Assembly (NCBI RefSeq): GCF_018155095.1
Contig: NZ_NAAI01000002.1
Coordinates: 248,001 to 312,000, forward strand
DNA from: Bartonella queenslandensis
GTDB taxonomy: Bacteria; Pseudomonadota; Alphaproteobacteria; Rhizobiales; Rhizobiaceae
Length of the DNA: 64,000 nt
Reading direction: 5' to 3'
Positions 26,647-36,904 of this stretch are shown here, piece after piece. Below the pieces are notes generated by a model. That model did no database searches. It was not told the origin of the DNA and saw nothing but the letters and a program-made list of their open reading frames with translations. Positions within the stretch are counted from its first letter, which is position 1, and each line of letters begins with the position of its first letter. The position numbers and the translations under genes were made by a program.

Positions 26647-27808
26647 AATAAGAGACTTTTGAATTTTGCGCTGTTATTTTGCTTATTCTTATCATGCCTT
26701 TTCAGATATCTGTTCTTTTAAATCGTGCCTTGTGATAAAGATACGGCGATGTTCTCAGTCATTTGTACGACGATAAATGGTGCTGCTTAATTTTATCTCT
26801 CATATTCTGTGCTCTAAGATAGCTTTTGTACCTTTATGAGAGGCGTTTGTTGGTTTGGTTAGCAAATTGCGCATAAATGAGAGCGAAAAGAGACATAGCT
26901 CAAGTTTAACTTATTTCACTATCAATGGATATGCAATTTTTATTAAATGGATCACGACTGTAAAAAGAATGAAAGCATTTTTTTGAAAGATAAAGACTTT
27001 GTTCAATAATCTTTCGTATTGCTAATGGTAAAGACCTATAATACTCTTCTATAGTATTACTCTTCACGTTATCAAGCCGAGAATTATATTCTCATCAAAT
27101 TGATTTTCATGCATATAACCTGAGAGATTTGCGAAGGGTTTTTCAAGGAGAGGGGGGGATGAGTTCCTGTAAATCAATACAAAGATAGGTGTATTATGAG
27201 TGTTGTCTCGCAAAGTGTTTTATAAAAACAGGAAGGTATTTTCCAATCAGTAGCTGGTATATTTTTCATTTTATGATGTGATTTTTTCATAAAGTTTCTA
27301 CAATTGTTGTCGATTGTAAATTAATATTCAAAGCACATGCAGAAACATGTTTGAGAAAAATATTAAGATGATTCAGTGTGTTCACTTTTTTTAGCTTTTT
27401 TGTGCTAGTTTGGGGTGGGAATATTTTCTCTGTTTGATTGATCTTTTGAAGCGATAAAACAACTTTATTTGAGAACAATATAAAAGAAGGAAAGGTAGGA
27501 GCTCATTTCCATCTATTCTATTTTAATTCAAGCATTAAAACGTGAAAAAACATTCATAAAAATATCTTTGCTTCATATTTTATTCTTTTGCACTCTTTAA
27601 TAGAGTGGGGCTCTCATGTAAAATGGAACGTTTCAACAGAATACACTTGATTGGTGAAATTTGTTGGCTTTTCAGTTTTTGGAGAGGGGGAGACTTGACC
27701 ACATGGATTACTGCCCTTTATATTGAAAAATGTTCGTTTTTAAAGTCTTGATGGTTTTTTTAAGCGTGAGATAACTGAAAAAAGGATATTACCAGAAAGT
27801 ATTGAGGT
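26647..27808. other. Long intergenic region, no gene identified
   Basis: About 1.16 kb without a supportable gene. A small inverted repeat (taatactcttctatagtatta, about 27038-27058) is present. Short stretches resemble parts of the relic family (a gagaggggggatgag at about 27153 against gagaggggggtgatgag at 62017), but the match is too short to call a copy. The rest shows no motif. Confidence 0.35.
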
Positions 27809-27811
27809 TTG

Positions 27812-28660
27812 TTGAAAAATATCTTTTGGTATAGCTATCGTATTTTTGGTGATGCAATAAGTCATTATTGGCGTGATAATGGGAGTGCTTTTGCAAGCCA
27901 TGTTGCGCTATCGGGGCTTTTAGCATTTTTCCCTTTTTTTATTTTTGGGACATCTTTTGCTCGTTTTCTCGGGGCTTTTACCTATACACCGCAAAAAATT
28001 AAAGCGTTGGTACAGTTATTGCCCGATGTCATTGCGGAGCCTTTATCTCAGGAAATTGTCAATGTTTTAACCTTTCATCAAGGAGGTGTGTTGACGCTTT
28101 CTGTCATTGGAACGGCTTATTTTGCTTCTAATGGAATAGAAGCTTTGCGTACGGCCTTGAATAAAGCTTACCGTGTTACTGATCGACGGAGTTTGTTGTT
28201 TTGTCGTTTTCAAAGTTTGTTTTTTGTGATCCTTGGCGCTTTTGGTCTTGTGGTGATGAGCTTTTTATTGATTTTAGCGCCTTTGCTGATCAAAATTATG
28301 CAAAATCATCCTTTTTTTATGACTGAACATATTGGAGTCATTCGTTTATGGCGTTATACAATTGCGGTCGTTATTTTGTTTATCAGTCTTTTGATTGTTC
28401 ATAAATGGCTTCCAGCAGGGCAGCGGAAATTTATAGATATTTTACCAGGAATCGTGGTGACAATGTTTGTATGGTTTATGGCTTCTCTTGCTTTTGCGCA
28501 ATATTTAACGATGTTTGACTATATTTCAACTTATGCGGGGTTAGCATCTATTATGGTCGCCATTATTTTTCTTTACATATTAAGCGCAATTTTTATTTTG
28601 GGGGGTGAAATAAACGCTGCAATAATGTTTTATCGCAATTATGAGCACGCTCCTAGATGA
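27812..28660 (+). CDS. YihY/virulence factor BrkB family membrane protein
   Basis: A polytopic inner-membrane protein of about 282 residues with six hydrophobic segments. Family features are the N-terminal HYWRDNGSAFASHVALSGLLAFFPF (polar residues then helix 1), FASNGIEALRTALNKAYRV near residue 115 and the final YAGLASIMVAIIFLYILSAIFILGGEINA. The biochemical function is unsettled; older annotation as ribonuclease BN is not supported for this family. The start is a TTG at 27812 (or 27809), with GAGG at 27804-27807 as the ribosome-binding site. Its stop overlaps the next gene as ATGA. Confidence 0.85.
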   Translation: MKNIFWYSYRIFGDAISHYWRDNGSAFASHVALSGLLAFFPFFIFGTSFARFLGAFTYTPQKIKALVQLLPDVIAEPLSQEIVNVLTFHQGGVLTLSVIGTAYFASNGIEALRTALNKAYRVTDRRSLLFCRFQSLFFVILGAFGLVVMSFLLILAPLLIKIMQNHPFFMTEHIGVIRLWRYTIAVVILFISLLIVHKWLPAGQRKFIDILPGIVVTMFVWFMASLAFAQYLTMFDYISTYAGLASIMVAIIFLYILSAIFILGGEINAAIMFYRNYEHAPR

Positions 28661-29172
28661 ATGAAAAAAACTGTAGATCGTATGAAAGCCACAAGATAGG
28701 GCAAGGAATAAGACCAGCCATTACTTTGTTGGTTGATGCGGATGCCTGTCCTGTTAAAGATGAAATTTATCGTGTGATGAATCGTTATCAGCTTAAGACA
28801 TTTATTGTCGCGAACCGTTTTCTTTCTCTTCCCCACGAAGAACTCATTGAAAGAATCGTTGTTTCTGGTGGGCTTGATAGTGCTGATGATTGGATTGTAG
28901 AACATGTGCATGAGGCCAGTATCGTTATTACCAGTGATATTCTTTTAGCAGTACGAGTTGTACGGTCTGGGGGGTTTTGTCTTTCGCCAACGGGGCGTAT
29001 TTTTGATGCCAATTCAATAGGTCAAGCTTTAGTCATGCGCAATTTGATGGAAAACTTGCGAGAGCAAGGGCACGTCACAGGAGGACCACGCCCTTTTTGT
29101 GGTAAAGATCGCTCTGCTTTTTTGTCAGCATTGGATTTAACAATCCAACGTTTAAAAAGGGGCGGATATTAG
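28657..29172 (+). CDS. UPF0178/DUF188 family protein (YaiI type)
   Basis: A 171-residue protein with the family's opening motif LLVDADACPVKDEIYRV near residue 25, then GLDSADDWIVEHV, VITSDILLAVRVV and the C-terminal GGPRPFCGKDRSAFLSALD. The Asp-rich pattern resembles PIN/NYN-like nuclease folds, but no activity is established that I know of. The ATG overlaps the preceding stop (ATGA), so the two are co-transcribed. The first 20 residues are variable and the start could be slightly downstream, but no better ATG is present. Confidence 0.88.
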   Translation: MNEKNCRSYESHKIGQGIRPAITLLVDADACPVKDEIYRVMNRYQLKTFIVANRFLSLPHEELIERIVVSGGLDSADDWIVEHVHEASIVITSDILLAVRVVRSGGFCLSPTGRIFDANSIGQALVMRNLMENLREQGHVTGGPRPFCGKDRSAFLSALDLTIQRLKRGGY

Positions 29173-29173
29173 G

Positions 29174-29872
29174 TTATTGTGCTTCTTTTATGACAGCTTT
29201 TATAAGTGTTTTGGCATCGTCATTGGCCCATGGCGCTGCACCATTATAGGAAGCAATGAGATAACCATTTTTATCAATGAGAAGTGTGACCGGTAATCCT
29301 AAAGCAAGTCCTTGTTTTCTCATGTCGTTGAAGATATTCATGGTTTCATCGCGATAGTAGACTAAATTATCAGCGTGAATATCTTGCAAAAATTGCTGAA
29401 TTTTTTCAGGAGAAGCGGTTTTATCAATATTAATCGCTATGACATCGAAGTTTTCTCCACCCAATTCACGTTTTAATTGCGCTAGTTCGGGCATTTCTGT
29501 GCGGCAGGGAACGCACCAGATAGCCCATAGATTGATGAGTGTCAGTTTTCCGTTAAATTCAGCGAGTTTATGGTCTTTTCCTTTAATATCCTTAAAAGAG
29601 AGAATATTCATATCTAAGGGTGTATCAATAAATCGCATGTGAGCAAAAAAACCTGTCGCGGCTTTTTGAAGGGCCATCATTTTTTTGTCTTGTATTTTTT
29701 TAGTATTTTCTTTTGAAATAAAGTTGGTAGAAAAAGGGGCACTCTTGTCATGATGATTTTTTATTGCGTATAAACTGATACCAACTACGATAATGGCAAC
29801 AAAAAAGAATGTTATGAAAACTTTCCACTTTTTGTTTTTCTTCTTTGAGCTATTAAGACTTTGATGAATCAT
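29174..29872 (-). CDS. tlpA: TlpA-like membrane-anchored thiol-disulfide oxidoreductase
   Basis: A protein of about 232 residues. A single N-terminal membrane anchor (about residues 19-38) is preceded by a Lys-rich cytosolic stretch. A periplasmic thioredoxin-like domain follows with the active site WAIWCVPCRTEMPEL (CxPC). Later the cis-Pro loop is GLPVTLLIDKNG. In rhizobia TlpA reduces periplasmic disulfides needed for cytochrome oxidase copper-site assembly. I start at ATG 29872, giving a normal TlpA N-terminus. The frame is open to 29932, overlapping argH, but those residues do not look like part of the protein. It diverges from argH, a conserved Rhizobiales arrangement. Confidence 0.88.
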   Translation of the reverse strand: MIHQSLNSSKKKNKKWKVFITFFFVAIIVVGISLYAIKNHHDKSAPFSTNFISKENTKKIQDKKMMALQKAATGFFAHMRFIDTPLDMNILSFKDIKGKDHKLAEFNGKLTLINLWAIWCVPCRTEMPELAQLKRELGGENFDVIAINIDKTASPEKIQQFLQDIHADNLVYYRDETMNIFNDMRKQGLALGLPVTLLIDKNGYLIASYNGAAPWANDDAKTLIKAVIKEAQ

Positions 29873-29905
29873 GACTTTTATCCTTTTTATGGGTATTTTT
29901 AGACT

Positions 29906-31306
29906 ATGACAAATGAGAAGGTAAAAAACCAAATGTGGGGAGGGCGGTTTATCGAAGGACCTGCTGCAGTTATGGAAGAAATTAACGCCTCAATTGATGT
30001 TGATCAGAAACTCTATCGCCAAGATATTAAAAGTTTGCTCTCTCATGCTGCGATGTTAGCGCAAACCAAAATTATTTTACAGTCTGATTATGAAAAAATT
30101 TCTTATGGTTTAAAAATTATTTTACAAGAAATTGAAGAGGATAAATTTGTTTTTTCACGAAAGCTTGAAAATATTCATATGAATATTGAAGCGCGATTGA
30201 GTGCGTTGATTGGTTCTGTTGCTGGGCGTTTGCATACGGCGCGTTCACGCAATGATCAGGTGGCTATTGATTTTCGGTTGTGGGTACGTGAGGCATTGCA
30301 GAAAATAGCACAAGCTTTAAAAGAATTGATAAAGCAACTGCTTGTTCTTGCAGAACAACATGTCAAGACCTATATGCCAAGCTTTACACATTTACAATTA
30401 GCTCAACCCATAACATTGGGCCATTATATGATGGCTTATGTTGAAATATTTGGTCGAGATTTATCGCGGATGCATGATGCTTTTAAACGAATGAATGAAT
30501 CACCTCTAGGGGCTGCGGCTTTGGCAGGAACAAGTTTTCCGATTGATCGCTTTATGACAGCACGAGAGCTAGGTTTTCGGGAACCTACACGCAATTCAAT
30601 TGATAGTGTTTCTGATCGTGATTTTGCATTGGAGTTTTTAAGTGCTGGTGCTCTTTGTGCCATGCATCTTTCGCGTTTAGCAGAAGAAATCATTCTGTGG
30701 TCAAGTGAGCAGTTTCATTTTATTTATTTATCCGATGCTTTTTCAACGGGGGTGTCTATTATGCCACAAAAGAGAAATCCTGATGCGGCAGAGTTAATAC
30801 GGGCGAAAGCAGGCCGATTGAATGGGGCGCTTATGGGATTGTTAACGGTGATGAAAGGATTACCGCTTGCTTATGCAAAGGATATGCAAGAAGATAAAGG
30901 GTATGTGTTTGATGGGGCTTTGAGTTTGGAATTATCATTAGCAGCAATGACAGGAATGATTGCTGATTTGAAAGTGAATAAAAAAGTCATGAAACAAGCG
31001 GCAAATTTAGAGTATACAACAGCAACCGATTTTGCTGATTGGCTTGTACGCGAATTAGGGATTCCTTTTCGTGAAGCGCATCACATAACGGGGCGTGCTG
31101 TAGCATTGGCAGAAAAAAAACAGTGTCGCCTTCAGGATTTATCATTAGATGAACTTCAAGCAATTTATCCTGATATCAATGCAACACTTTTTGATGTTTT
31201 GACCGTTGAAAAATCTGTTGAAAGTCGTAAAAGCTTTGGAGGAACAGCCTCTTCAGAAGTTCTTCGGCAAATTGCGTATTGGAAAAAGCATCTTGTGAGT
31301 GTTTAA
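29906..31306 (+). CDS. argH: Argininosuccinate lyase
   Basis: A 466-residue cytosolic enzyme cleaving argininosuccinate to arginine and fumarate. Superfamily motifs are present: [10 protein letters not shown] at the start, [16 protein letters not shown] near residue 110, TFTHLQ-type [19 protein letters not shown], and the signature loop [23 protein letters not shown] near residue 283 with the catalytic Ser. Length is normal. It begins a run with the lptM-like gene, lysA and the TIGR02302 gene in the same direction, the usual order in Rhizobiales. Confidence 0.96.
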   Translation: MTNEKVKNQMWGGRFIEGPAAVMEEINASIDVDQKLYRQDIKSLLSHAAMLAQTKIILQSDYEKISYGLKIILQEIEEDKFVFSRKLENIHMNIEARLSALIGSVAGRLHTARSRNDQVAIDFRLWVREALQKIAQALKELIKQLLVLAEQHVKTYMPSFTHLQLAQPITLGHYMMAYVEIFGRDLSRMHDAFKRMNESPLGAAALAGTSFPIDRFMTARELGFREPTRNSIDSVSDRDFALEFLSAGALCAMHLSRLAEEIILWSSEQFHFIYLSDAFSTGVSIMPQKRNPDAAELIRAKAGRLNGALMGLLTVMKGLPLAYAKDMQEDKGYVFDGALSLELSLAAMTGMIADLKVNKKVMKQAANLEYTTATDFADWLVRELGIPFREAHHITGRAVALAEKKQCRLQDLSLDELQAIYPDINATLFDVLTVEKSVESRKSFGGTASSEVLRQIAYWKKHLVSV

Positions 31307-31357
31307 GTGATTATATTTTAAAGGTAAAAAAGAGATCAAGATGAAGAAAGAGGACAG

Positions 31358-31537
31358 ATGAAAATTATAGTAAAGGGGTTGATGATTGTCCTTTTGGGGA
31401 GCTTGGGTATCGTTGGGTGTGGGCGTAAAGGGTCATTGGAGGCGCCTCTTACAAGTGTGGAAAAATCTATGTTGGACACATCTGTTGCTAAAAGTAAGGA
31501 TGATCAACCTTTTATTCTTGATCGTTTGATAAAGTAG
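31358..31537 (+). CDS. lptM: Small LptM/YifL-like lipoprotein
   Basis: A 59-codon gene from ATG 31358 to TAG 31537. A signal peptide MKIIVKGLMIVLLGSLGIVG is followed by the lipobox Cys and then CGRKGSLEAP, which matches the CGxKGPLxxP hallmark of the LptM (YifL) family. In E. coli LptM stabilises oxidised LptD in the outer-membrane LPS translocon. The tail ends PFILDRLIK, and the PFxLDxLI ending is common in Rhizobiales members. It sits between argH and lysA, the conserved location of this lipoprotein. RBS GAGG lies about 5 bases before the ATG. Confidence 0.85.
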   Translation: MKIIVKGLMIVLLGSLGIVGCGRKGSLEAPLTSVEKSMLDTSVAKSKDDQPFILDRLIK

Positions 31538-31546
31538 GAGGAAAGT

Positions 31547-32821
31547 GTGAGTTTTTTCTCCTATCATCACGGTATGCTTCATGCTGAGGGTTGTTCACTT
31601 GCTATTCTTGCGCAGGAGGTGGGGACTCCTTTTTATTGTTATTCAGCTCATGCATTAGTCACACGTTTTAAGGATTATCAAAAGGCATTTCAAGGAATGC
31701 CCAGTCTGATTGCTTATGCGGTTAAAGCGAATTCTAATCAAGCGGTTTTACGGCTTTTATCAGCAAATGGGGCAGGAGCTGATGTGGTTTCAGAAGGCGA
31801 ATTACGGCGTGCCTTGGCGGTTGGTATTCCAGCGCATCGTATTGTTTATTCTGGTGTTGGTAAAACTGTGAGAGAGATAGATTTTGCTCTTTCTCAGAAT
31901 ATTTATTGTTTCAATGTTGAATCAGAGCCGGAACTTGAACAGTTGTCACAACGTGCTGTTGCGTTGTCAAAAACAGCACGTGTTTCATTACGCATTAATC
32001 CAGATGTTGATGCAAAGACTCATAAGAAAATTACAACAGGAAAATCTGAGAATAAGTTTGGTATTCCATTGTTGTTGGCAAGAGAAGCTTACAAAAAGGC
32101 GATCTCTTTACCTGGATTGCAGGTTTGCGGTATCGATATGCATATTGGCAGTCAAATTTGTGATTTAAAGCCGTTTGAGGAGGCGTTTATTATTATCGCA
32201 GATTTGGTGCGTCAATTGTGGCGTGATGGTTATGCAATAACGCATATAGATATTGGCGGCGGGCTTGGTATTGCCTATGGTTGTGAACAACATACTGTAC
32301 CCTCCCCTTTTGATTATGCCGCACTGGTAAAGAAGCATATTGCTCCTTTAGGGATGAATATTGTTGTGGAGCCGGGGCGGAGCATTGTAGGTCAAGCTGG
32401 TGTGTTGGTAACCTCTGTCCTCTATTTAAAAAAGGGGCAGGGGCGGAATTTTGTTATTGTGGATGCGGCGATGAATGATCTGATGCGTCCAACGCTTTAT
32501 GATGCTTGGCAGAATGTCGTCCTTGTGAAACAAGCAGCAAAAGACGCTTCCCTTATTTGTGCAGATATTGTGGGTTCCGTTTGTGAGACTGGTGATTATT
32601 TAGCATTAGATCGTTGCTTGCCAATTTTGGCACCTGGTGATCTTTTGGCAATTACGCAAGCTGGAGCTTATGGTGCTGTGATGGCAAGTACTTATAATAG
32701 TCGACTTTTGATCCCTGAAGTTCTCGTTCAAGATACGCGTTATGCGGTTATTCGTCCGCGTCTTGATTATGCGCAATTGATGAAATGTGATCATATTCCT
32801 GATTGGATTGAGCATTCTTAA
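31547..32821 (+). CDS. lysA: Diaminopimelate decarboxylase
   Basis: A 424-residue PLP enzyme making L-lysine from meso-DAP. The PLP lysine lies in SLIAYAVKANSNQAVL near residue 59, HIGSQI near residue 200 is a substrate/PLP block, and the GGGLGI glycine loop and VEPGRSIVGQAG phosphate-binding motif follow. The partner-subunit Cys motif is GSVCETGDYLA near residue 345. The start is GTG 31547, preceded by AGGAGG at 31536-31541. Length and order fit the Rhizobiales argH-lptM-lysA cluster. Confidence 0.96.
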   Translation: MSFFSYHHGMLHAEGCSLAILAQEVGTPFYCYSAHALVTRFKDYQKAFQGMPSLIAYAVKANSNQAVLRLLSANGAGADVVSEGELRRALAVGIPAHRIVYSGVGKTVREIDFALSQNIYCFNVESEPELEQLSQRAVALSKTARVSLRINPDVDAKTHKKITTGKSENKFGIPLLLAREAYKKAISLPGLQVCGIDMHIGSQICDLKPFEEAFIIIADLVRQLWRDGYAITHIDIGGGLGIAYGCEQHTVPSPFDYAALVKKHIAPLGMNIVVEPGRSIVGQAGVLVTSVLYLKKGQGRNFVIVDAAMNDLMRPTLYDAWQNVVLVKQAAKDASLICADIVGSVCETGDYLALDRCLPILAPGDLLAITQAGAYGAVMASTYNSRLLIPEVLVQDTRYAVIRPRLDYAQLMKCDHIPDWIEHS

Positions 32822-32967
32822 ATGTGTTTGGTCTTATTTTTACTAAACTTTGATGAAACAATTTATTTTCTGGGAATTGTCTTGTATGGCTTTTATGATC
32901 TTAATACATCACGGTAAAAGGGGAAAAATGCTTGTTTATAAAAAATAAAAACATCAAGAGCTTTGCA

Positions 32968-35367
32968 ATGAAGCTTTTGTGTGTGCGCATTTTGATGTGG
33001 GGGATTCTTTCATTTGAACGGATATGGGTACGATTGTGGCCGTTTTTCGTTGTTCTCAGCCTCTTTTGTTCGTTTAGTTGGTTGGGACTTTTTGGTATTT
33101 TAGGATATTGGTCCCATTGGCTTTTACTTGGGGGGATGCTGGTTTGTGCTGGAGCGAGTTTATTTTTTCTTATTGGTTTTCGGTTTCCCACAATGCGGGA
33201 AGTGGATCACCGTCTTGAACAGGTTAATGATCTTAAACACCAGCCTTTGAATATTCAAACAGATCATGTATGTTCTGAAAATGAGGAAGATTTTAGTGCT
33301 GTTATTTGGCGTGAACATCAACGCCGAATGGCAGAACAATTAGTCCATTTAAAAATTGGATTTATCTCGCTTAATAGTGCGGCTTATGATCCTTTGGCTT
33401 TGAGGGCTTTATGTGTTCTCCTTTTTGTGTGTGCTTTTAGTTTTTCTTTTGGTTCACGAGGGGGGCGTTTAGCTGATGCTTTTGATTTTCGTCCTGTTGT
33501 TCATGAAAAATTCATGCGGATTGATGCTTGGGTAACACCCCCTGCTTATACCGGTGTTGCACCTATTTATTTGACAAAAGATGAGAAGACACAACTGGAA
33601 ATTCCTGAAGGGAGTGATGTGGTTGTACGTGTTGTCAATGGCGCTGGTATTAGGGTAAAAGCAAAGTCTGTAGATGAGGGACAAGAAATTTCGTTTTCAG
33701 AGAAAAATGAAAAAACAGCCTTGAATGCCCCAATTATTCATTTTGAAACACATTTGAAGCATTCAATGGATTTGTTTGTATCATCACGTCGTAAAAAACA
33801 GCAGTGGCATTTGCAGATGATTAAAGATGCTTTTCCAACAATTCGTTGGCTAGAGAAACCAGGGCGGATTTTAACAGGGTCGTTAGAGCTACGGTATGAA
33901 TTGGATGATGATTATGGTGTGACAAAGGCTTTTGTTGAAATAGAGCCTTTTTTTCCTCAGAATAAAAATGCTCCTTCTCTTTATAAGGCTCCGGAAATAG
34001 AGCTTCTGCTTCCACGGGGTGGAAAGGGTAAAATGCGGACAGTACATGATGTATCAGCGCATCCATGGGCGGGTTCGCAGGTTAAAATTACTTTGGTAGC
34101 AGAAGATGGTGCGGGGCAGAAAGGGCGTAGCAAAACTTTTGTTATGATATTACCACAGCGTGTTTTTTCAAATCCTGTTGCACGTTCTGTGAGTGAATTA
34201 CGTCGTTTACTTGCTCTTGATGTGTCTGCGAAAGAGCATGTATTGGATATGCTTTCTGCTTTGCTGGTGCGTCCAGAAAAGGGGCTTCAAAATGCAGCGC
34301 ATTTTCTCGTTCTACAAAGTGCGTGGACAAGGCTTTCTTTGGCACAAACAGAAGAGGACTTGTACGATGTGGTGGATTATTTATGGCAGATTGCTTTAGG
34401 GATTGAAGGCAATCAGCTTGAATCCGTGCAGAAAAATTTAAAACAAGCACAAGCTGCTTTACGGGATGCACTACGGTATGGTGCTCCAGCAGAAGAAATT
34501 GAACGGCTTATGGCAGATTTACGTCAAGCCATGGAGGCGTATATTCAAGCTTTGGCTGAAAAAGCACCAGATAGTCAAGTTTCTAAAAATTCTAAAAGCT
34601 CAAAAAGCCCTAATCTTTCTGAAGATACATTACAAGAAAAACTGAATCTCATTGAGGAAATGGCTAAAACTGGCTCTTCTTTAGCAGCGGAACAACTCTT
34701 GGCGGAAATTGAACAAACGCTTGACCATTTGCAGGTACAAAAAGGCAATCAAAATGAGGGAGAAAAAAGTCAATCTACACACATGAAAGAAAAGATGGAC
34801 CAACTTGGAGATTTAATGCGTCGTCAGCAAGAAATTCTCAATGAAACACATCAGTTAGAGATGGGACAAAAACGTGGGGAACATATACCGGAAAAACAAA
34901 AAAAATCTTTAAAAAAACGTCAGGCTGAATTGCAGTCTGAATTATCAACATTAGAAAAAGAATTATTAGAACAAGGATTTGAAACAGGTGATGCCTTGAA
35001 AAAGGCGGAAGAAAAAATGAATTCCGCAGAAGATGCTCTTGATCATGGAAATCATCAGGAATCTATACAAAATCAGTCTGATGCTTTAGAATCTTTGCGG
35101 CAAGGTGCCCAAAGTGTTTTGAAAAAAATGCGTGAAACACTCAAAGAAACAGGGAATGATCAAAATGCTGATTCTAGTCCGAAAGATCCGTTAGGGCGTC
35201 CACTTTCTTCAAAAACAGATGAAGGACAAGAAGGTGAAGCCCTTCCACAAGAAAGTGATCAAATGCGTACGCGGCAAATTTTGGATGAAATTCGCAAACG
35301 CCTTGGTAGGGAACATATTCCAGAAGTGGAAAAAAACTATCTTGAAAGGTTGCTTCATTTTAATTAA
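32968..35367 (+). CDS. TIGR02302 family (DUF4175) membrane protein
   Basis: About 799 residues. Two hydrophobic segments near residues 22-65 and another around 145-160 anchor a large region with the family pattern RPVVHEKFMRIDAWVTPPAYTG, a beta-rich middle and a long C-terminal coiled-coil rich in Gln, Glu and Lys (for example LGDLMRRQQEILNETHQLE). The C-terminus closes with RKRLGREHIPEVEKNYLERLL, highly typical. The function is unknown. I prefer ATG 32968, because MKLLCVRILMWGILSFERIW resembles the usual N-terminus; a TTG at 32932 with GGGG upstream would add twelve residues. It follows lysA by about 146 bases. Confidence 0.8.
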   Translation: MKLLCVRILMWGILSFERIWVRLWPFFVVLSLFCSFSWLGLFGILGYWSHWLLLGGMLVCAGASLFFLIGFRFPTMREVDHRLEQVNDLKHQPLNIQTDHVCSENEEDFSAVIWREHQRRMAEQLVHLKIGFISLNSAAYDPLALRALCVLLFVCAFSFSFGSRGGRLADAFDFRPVVHEKFMRIDAWVTPPAYTGVAPIYLTKDEKTQLEIPEGSDVVVRVVNGAGIRVKAKSVDEGQEISFSEKNEKTALNAPIIHFETHLKHSMDLFVSSRRKKQQWHLQMIKDAFPTIRWLEKPGRILTGSLELRYELDDDYGVTKAFVEIEPFFPQNKNAPSLYKAPEIELLLPRGGKGKMRTVHDVSAHPWAGSQVKITLVAEDGAGQKGRSKTFVMILPQRVFSNPVARSVSELRRLLALDVSAKEHVLDMLSALLVRPEKGLQNAAHFLVLQSAWTRLSLAQTEEDLYDVVDYLWQIALGIEGNQLESVQKNLKQAQAALRDALRYGAPAEEIERLMADLRQAMEAYIQALAEKAPDSQVSKNSKSSKSPNLSEDTLQEKLNLIEEMAKTGSSLAAEQLLAEIEQTLDHLQVQKGNQNEGEKSQSTHMKEKMDQLGDLMRRQQEILNETHQLEMGQKRGEHIPEKQKKSLKKRQAELQSELSTLEKELLEQGFETGDALKKAEEKMNSAEDALDHGNHQESIQNQSDALESLRQGAQSVLKKMRETLKETGNDQNADSSPKDPLGRPLSSKTDEGQEGEALPQESDQMRTRQILDEIRKRLGREHIPEVEKNYLERLLHFN

Positions 35368-35593
35368 CCAATTGTTGGCTTTTTTCTTAATTAATGTCAG
35401 AAGCAGCATAGGAGAAACCTCTATGGAATTCATCTCAAAAGAAAATGATTGAAGTGCTTATCATGCAATCATCATCCTTTTGTTCTGCTTTTTTTGATCA
35501 TTTAAGTTTAGAATGTGAAATATTGAAATGTTCGCTATTGCGGATAAAGAGTAGAAGTCCATATAGGTTTAGTATATGAAGATCTTATAATAT
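35368..35593. other. Intergenic, no gene seen
   Basis: Short AT-rich spacer between the TIGR02302 gene and the methyltransferase gene with no gene or terminator that I can support. Confidence 0.4.
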
Positions 35594-36364
35594 TTGAAAT
35601 TTGTTTCTACATGGTATGTTGAATTGGATATTGTCACACTGAAAGATTTTTATGCTTCTGCACTTGGACTGCGTGTACAAAAGGTGCTGTGTGACCAATT
35701 GAATTTATGGTGGCCTAATCTTACGGATAAACGGGTTATGGGGTTGGGGTATACACTTCCTTATCTTTCTGCATTACGTAAACGTACCCAACAATGTTTT
35801 GCTTTTATGCCAGCTAGGCAAGGAGCTTCGCCTTGGCCTTGTGTTGAGCAGGTTGCTACAGCGCTTGTTTTTGAAGAAGACTTACCGCTTTCTGATGCAT
35901 CAGTTGATTGTATTTTATTGGTCCATGCATTAGAATATACAGAGAATTCATTTGAAACGTTGAATGAAATATGGCGTGTTTTAGCACCCAATGGTCGTTT
36001 GATTGTCATTGTTCCTAATCGCTCTGGTTTTTGGGCACGCAATACGACGACACCTTTTGGTTATGGCGAACCCTATACTCGGCAACAGATTACGCGTTTG
36101 TTTGAAAAAACAAATTTTGTTTCTGAAGCAATCCAAGAAATTGTCCATTATATGCCCTATACAGGTCATGTTTCGCGATTGTTCTCATTTTTTTATGAGC
36201 CATTTGCACGCCATCTTTTTCCTTATTTTGGTGGACTCTTAATCTGTCAGGCACAAAAACGTGTTTATCAGGGGTTGCTCGTACAGCGTCGTCAGTCGCG
36301 ACGTGTTTTTATTCCTGCTTTATCCCCACAGACAAGAAATATTTTAATTTATAAAAATCATTAA
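35594..36364 (+). CDS. Class I SAM-dependent methyltransferase (type 11)
   Basis: A protein of about 256 residues. The opening DIVTLKDFYASALG and the glycine region MGLGYTLPYLSAL near residue 52 are degenerate forms of the SAM-binding motif. LPLSDASVDCILLVHALEY and EIWRVLAPNGRLIVIVPNRSGFWAR are classical methyltransferase_11 blocks. The substrate is unknown. In Rhizobiales this gene often lies next to hydroxyacylglutathione hydrolase, which is not seen here. The start is uncertain: TTG 35594 adds ten residues (KFVSTWYVEL) not usual in the family, and no ATG fits, so TTG 35624 is an alternative. Confidence 0.75.
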   Translation: MKFVSTWYVELDIVTLKDFYASALGLRVQKVLCDQLNLWWPNLTDKRVMGLGYTLPYLSALRKRTQQCFAFMPARQGASPWPCVEQVATALVFEEDLPLSDASVDCILLVHALEYTENSFETLNEIWRVLAPNGRLIVIVPNRSGFWARNTTTPFGYGEPYTRQQITRLFEKTNFVSEAIQEIVHYMPYTGHVSRLFSFFYEPFARHLFPYFGGLLICQAQKRVYQGLLVQRRQSRRVFIPALSPQTRNILIYKNH

Positions 36365-36904
36365 TTATTTTGCCATTAGCATAAGAATCGCAAATTTATG
36401 AAGCTTCTTTCAAACTTTCATATTAACAATAAAAAAATATTTGTTTGCACATTATACGTGGAATAAATCAGTGAATATAAAATCTTAAGTATCAAGATAG
36501 CAAATCATCTTTAATGAATCGTAGCAAATATTCTAGGTGAGAAAAATGCTGAGCATTTTGTTAAGTGTCAAAATGGCGAGTGTCCGATAGGATTTTTGCA
36601 TTATGGTTTATGAACAAATAACGTGAAATAGATTTGGCAGAAAGATGAAATGTTTCTTTAAAGGAAAGAATATTTTTTCAATGGTTTTCTATCGCCTTAT
36701 GATATGAAAAATCAAAAGGTTTTATAAAAATAGCCGCTTTATCTCTATGGTGTGTAGGACTTTAACGCACTTTGGATAAGATAAAAGTTTTGTTTATAAT
36801 ATTAAATAATTTTTCAATTATGAGAGAGGTATTTTTGAAAATACACCATGTTTTTTAATGGGGGTTTATTGTGTAATATATTGATTTATAATAATTATTT
36901 ATTA
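36365..36904. other. Intergenic, no gene seen
   Basis: Low-GC region after the methyltransferase gene. A short gaaatgtttctttaaagg (about 36647) recalls the module's gatgtttctttaaaac (47268), but the context does not align convincingly. Nothing else is identifiable. Confidence 0.35.

Noticed and set aside
27038-27058. TAATACT/AGTATTA hairpin as a terminator
   Set aside because: AT-only stem with no gene ending nearby.
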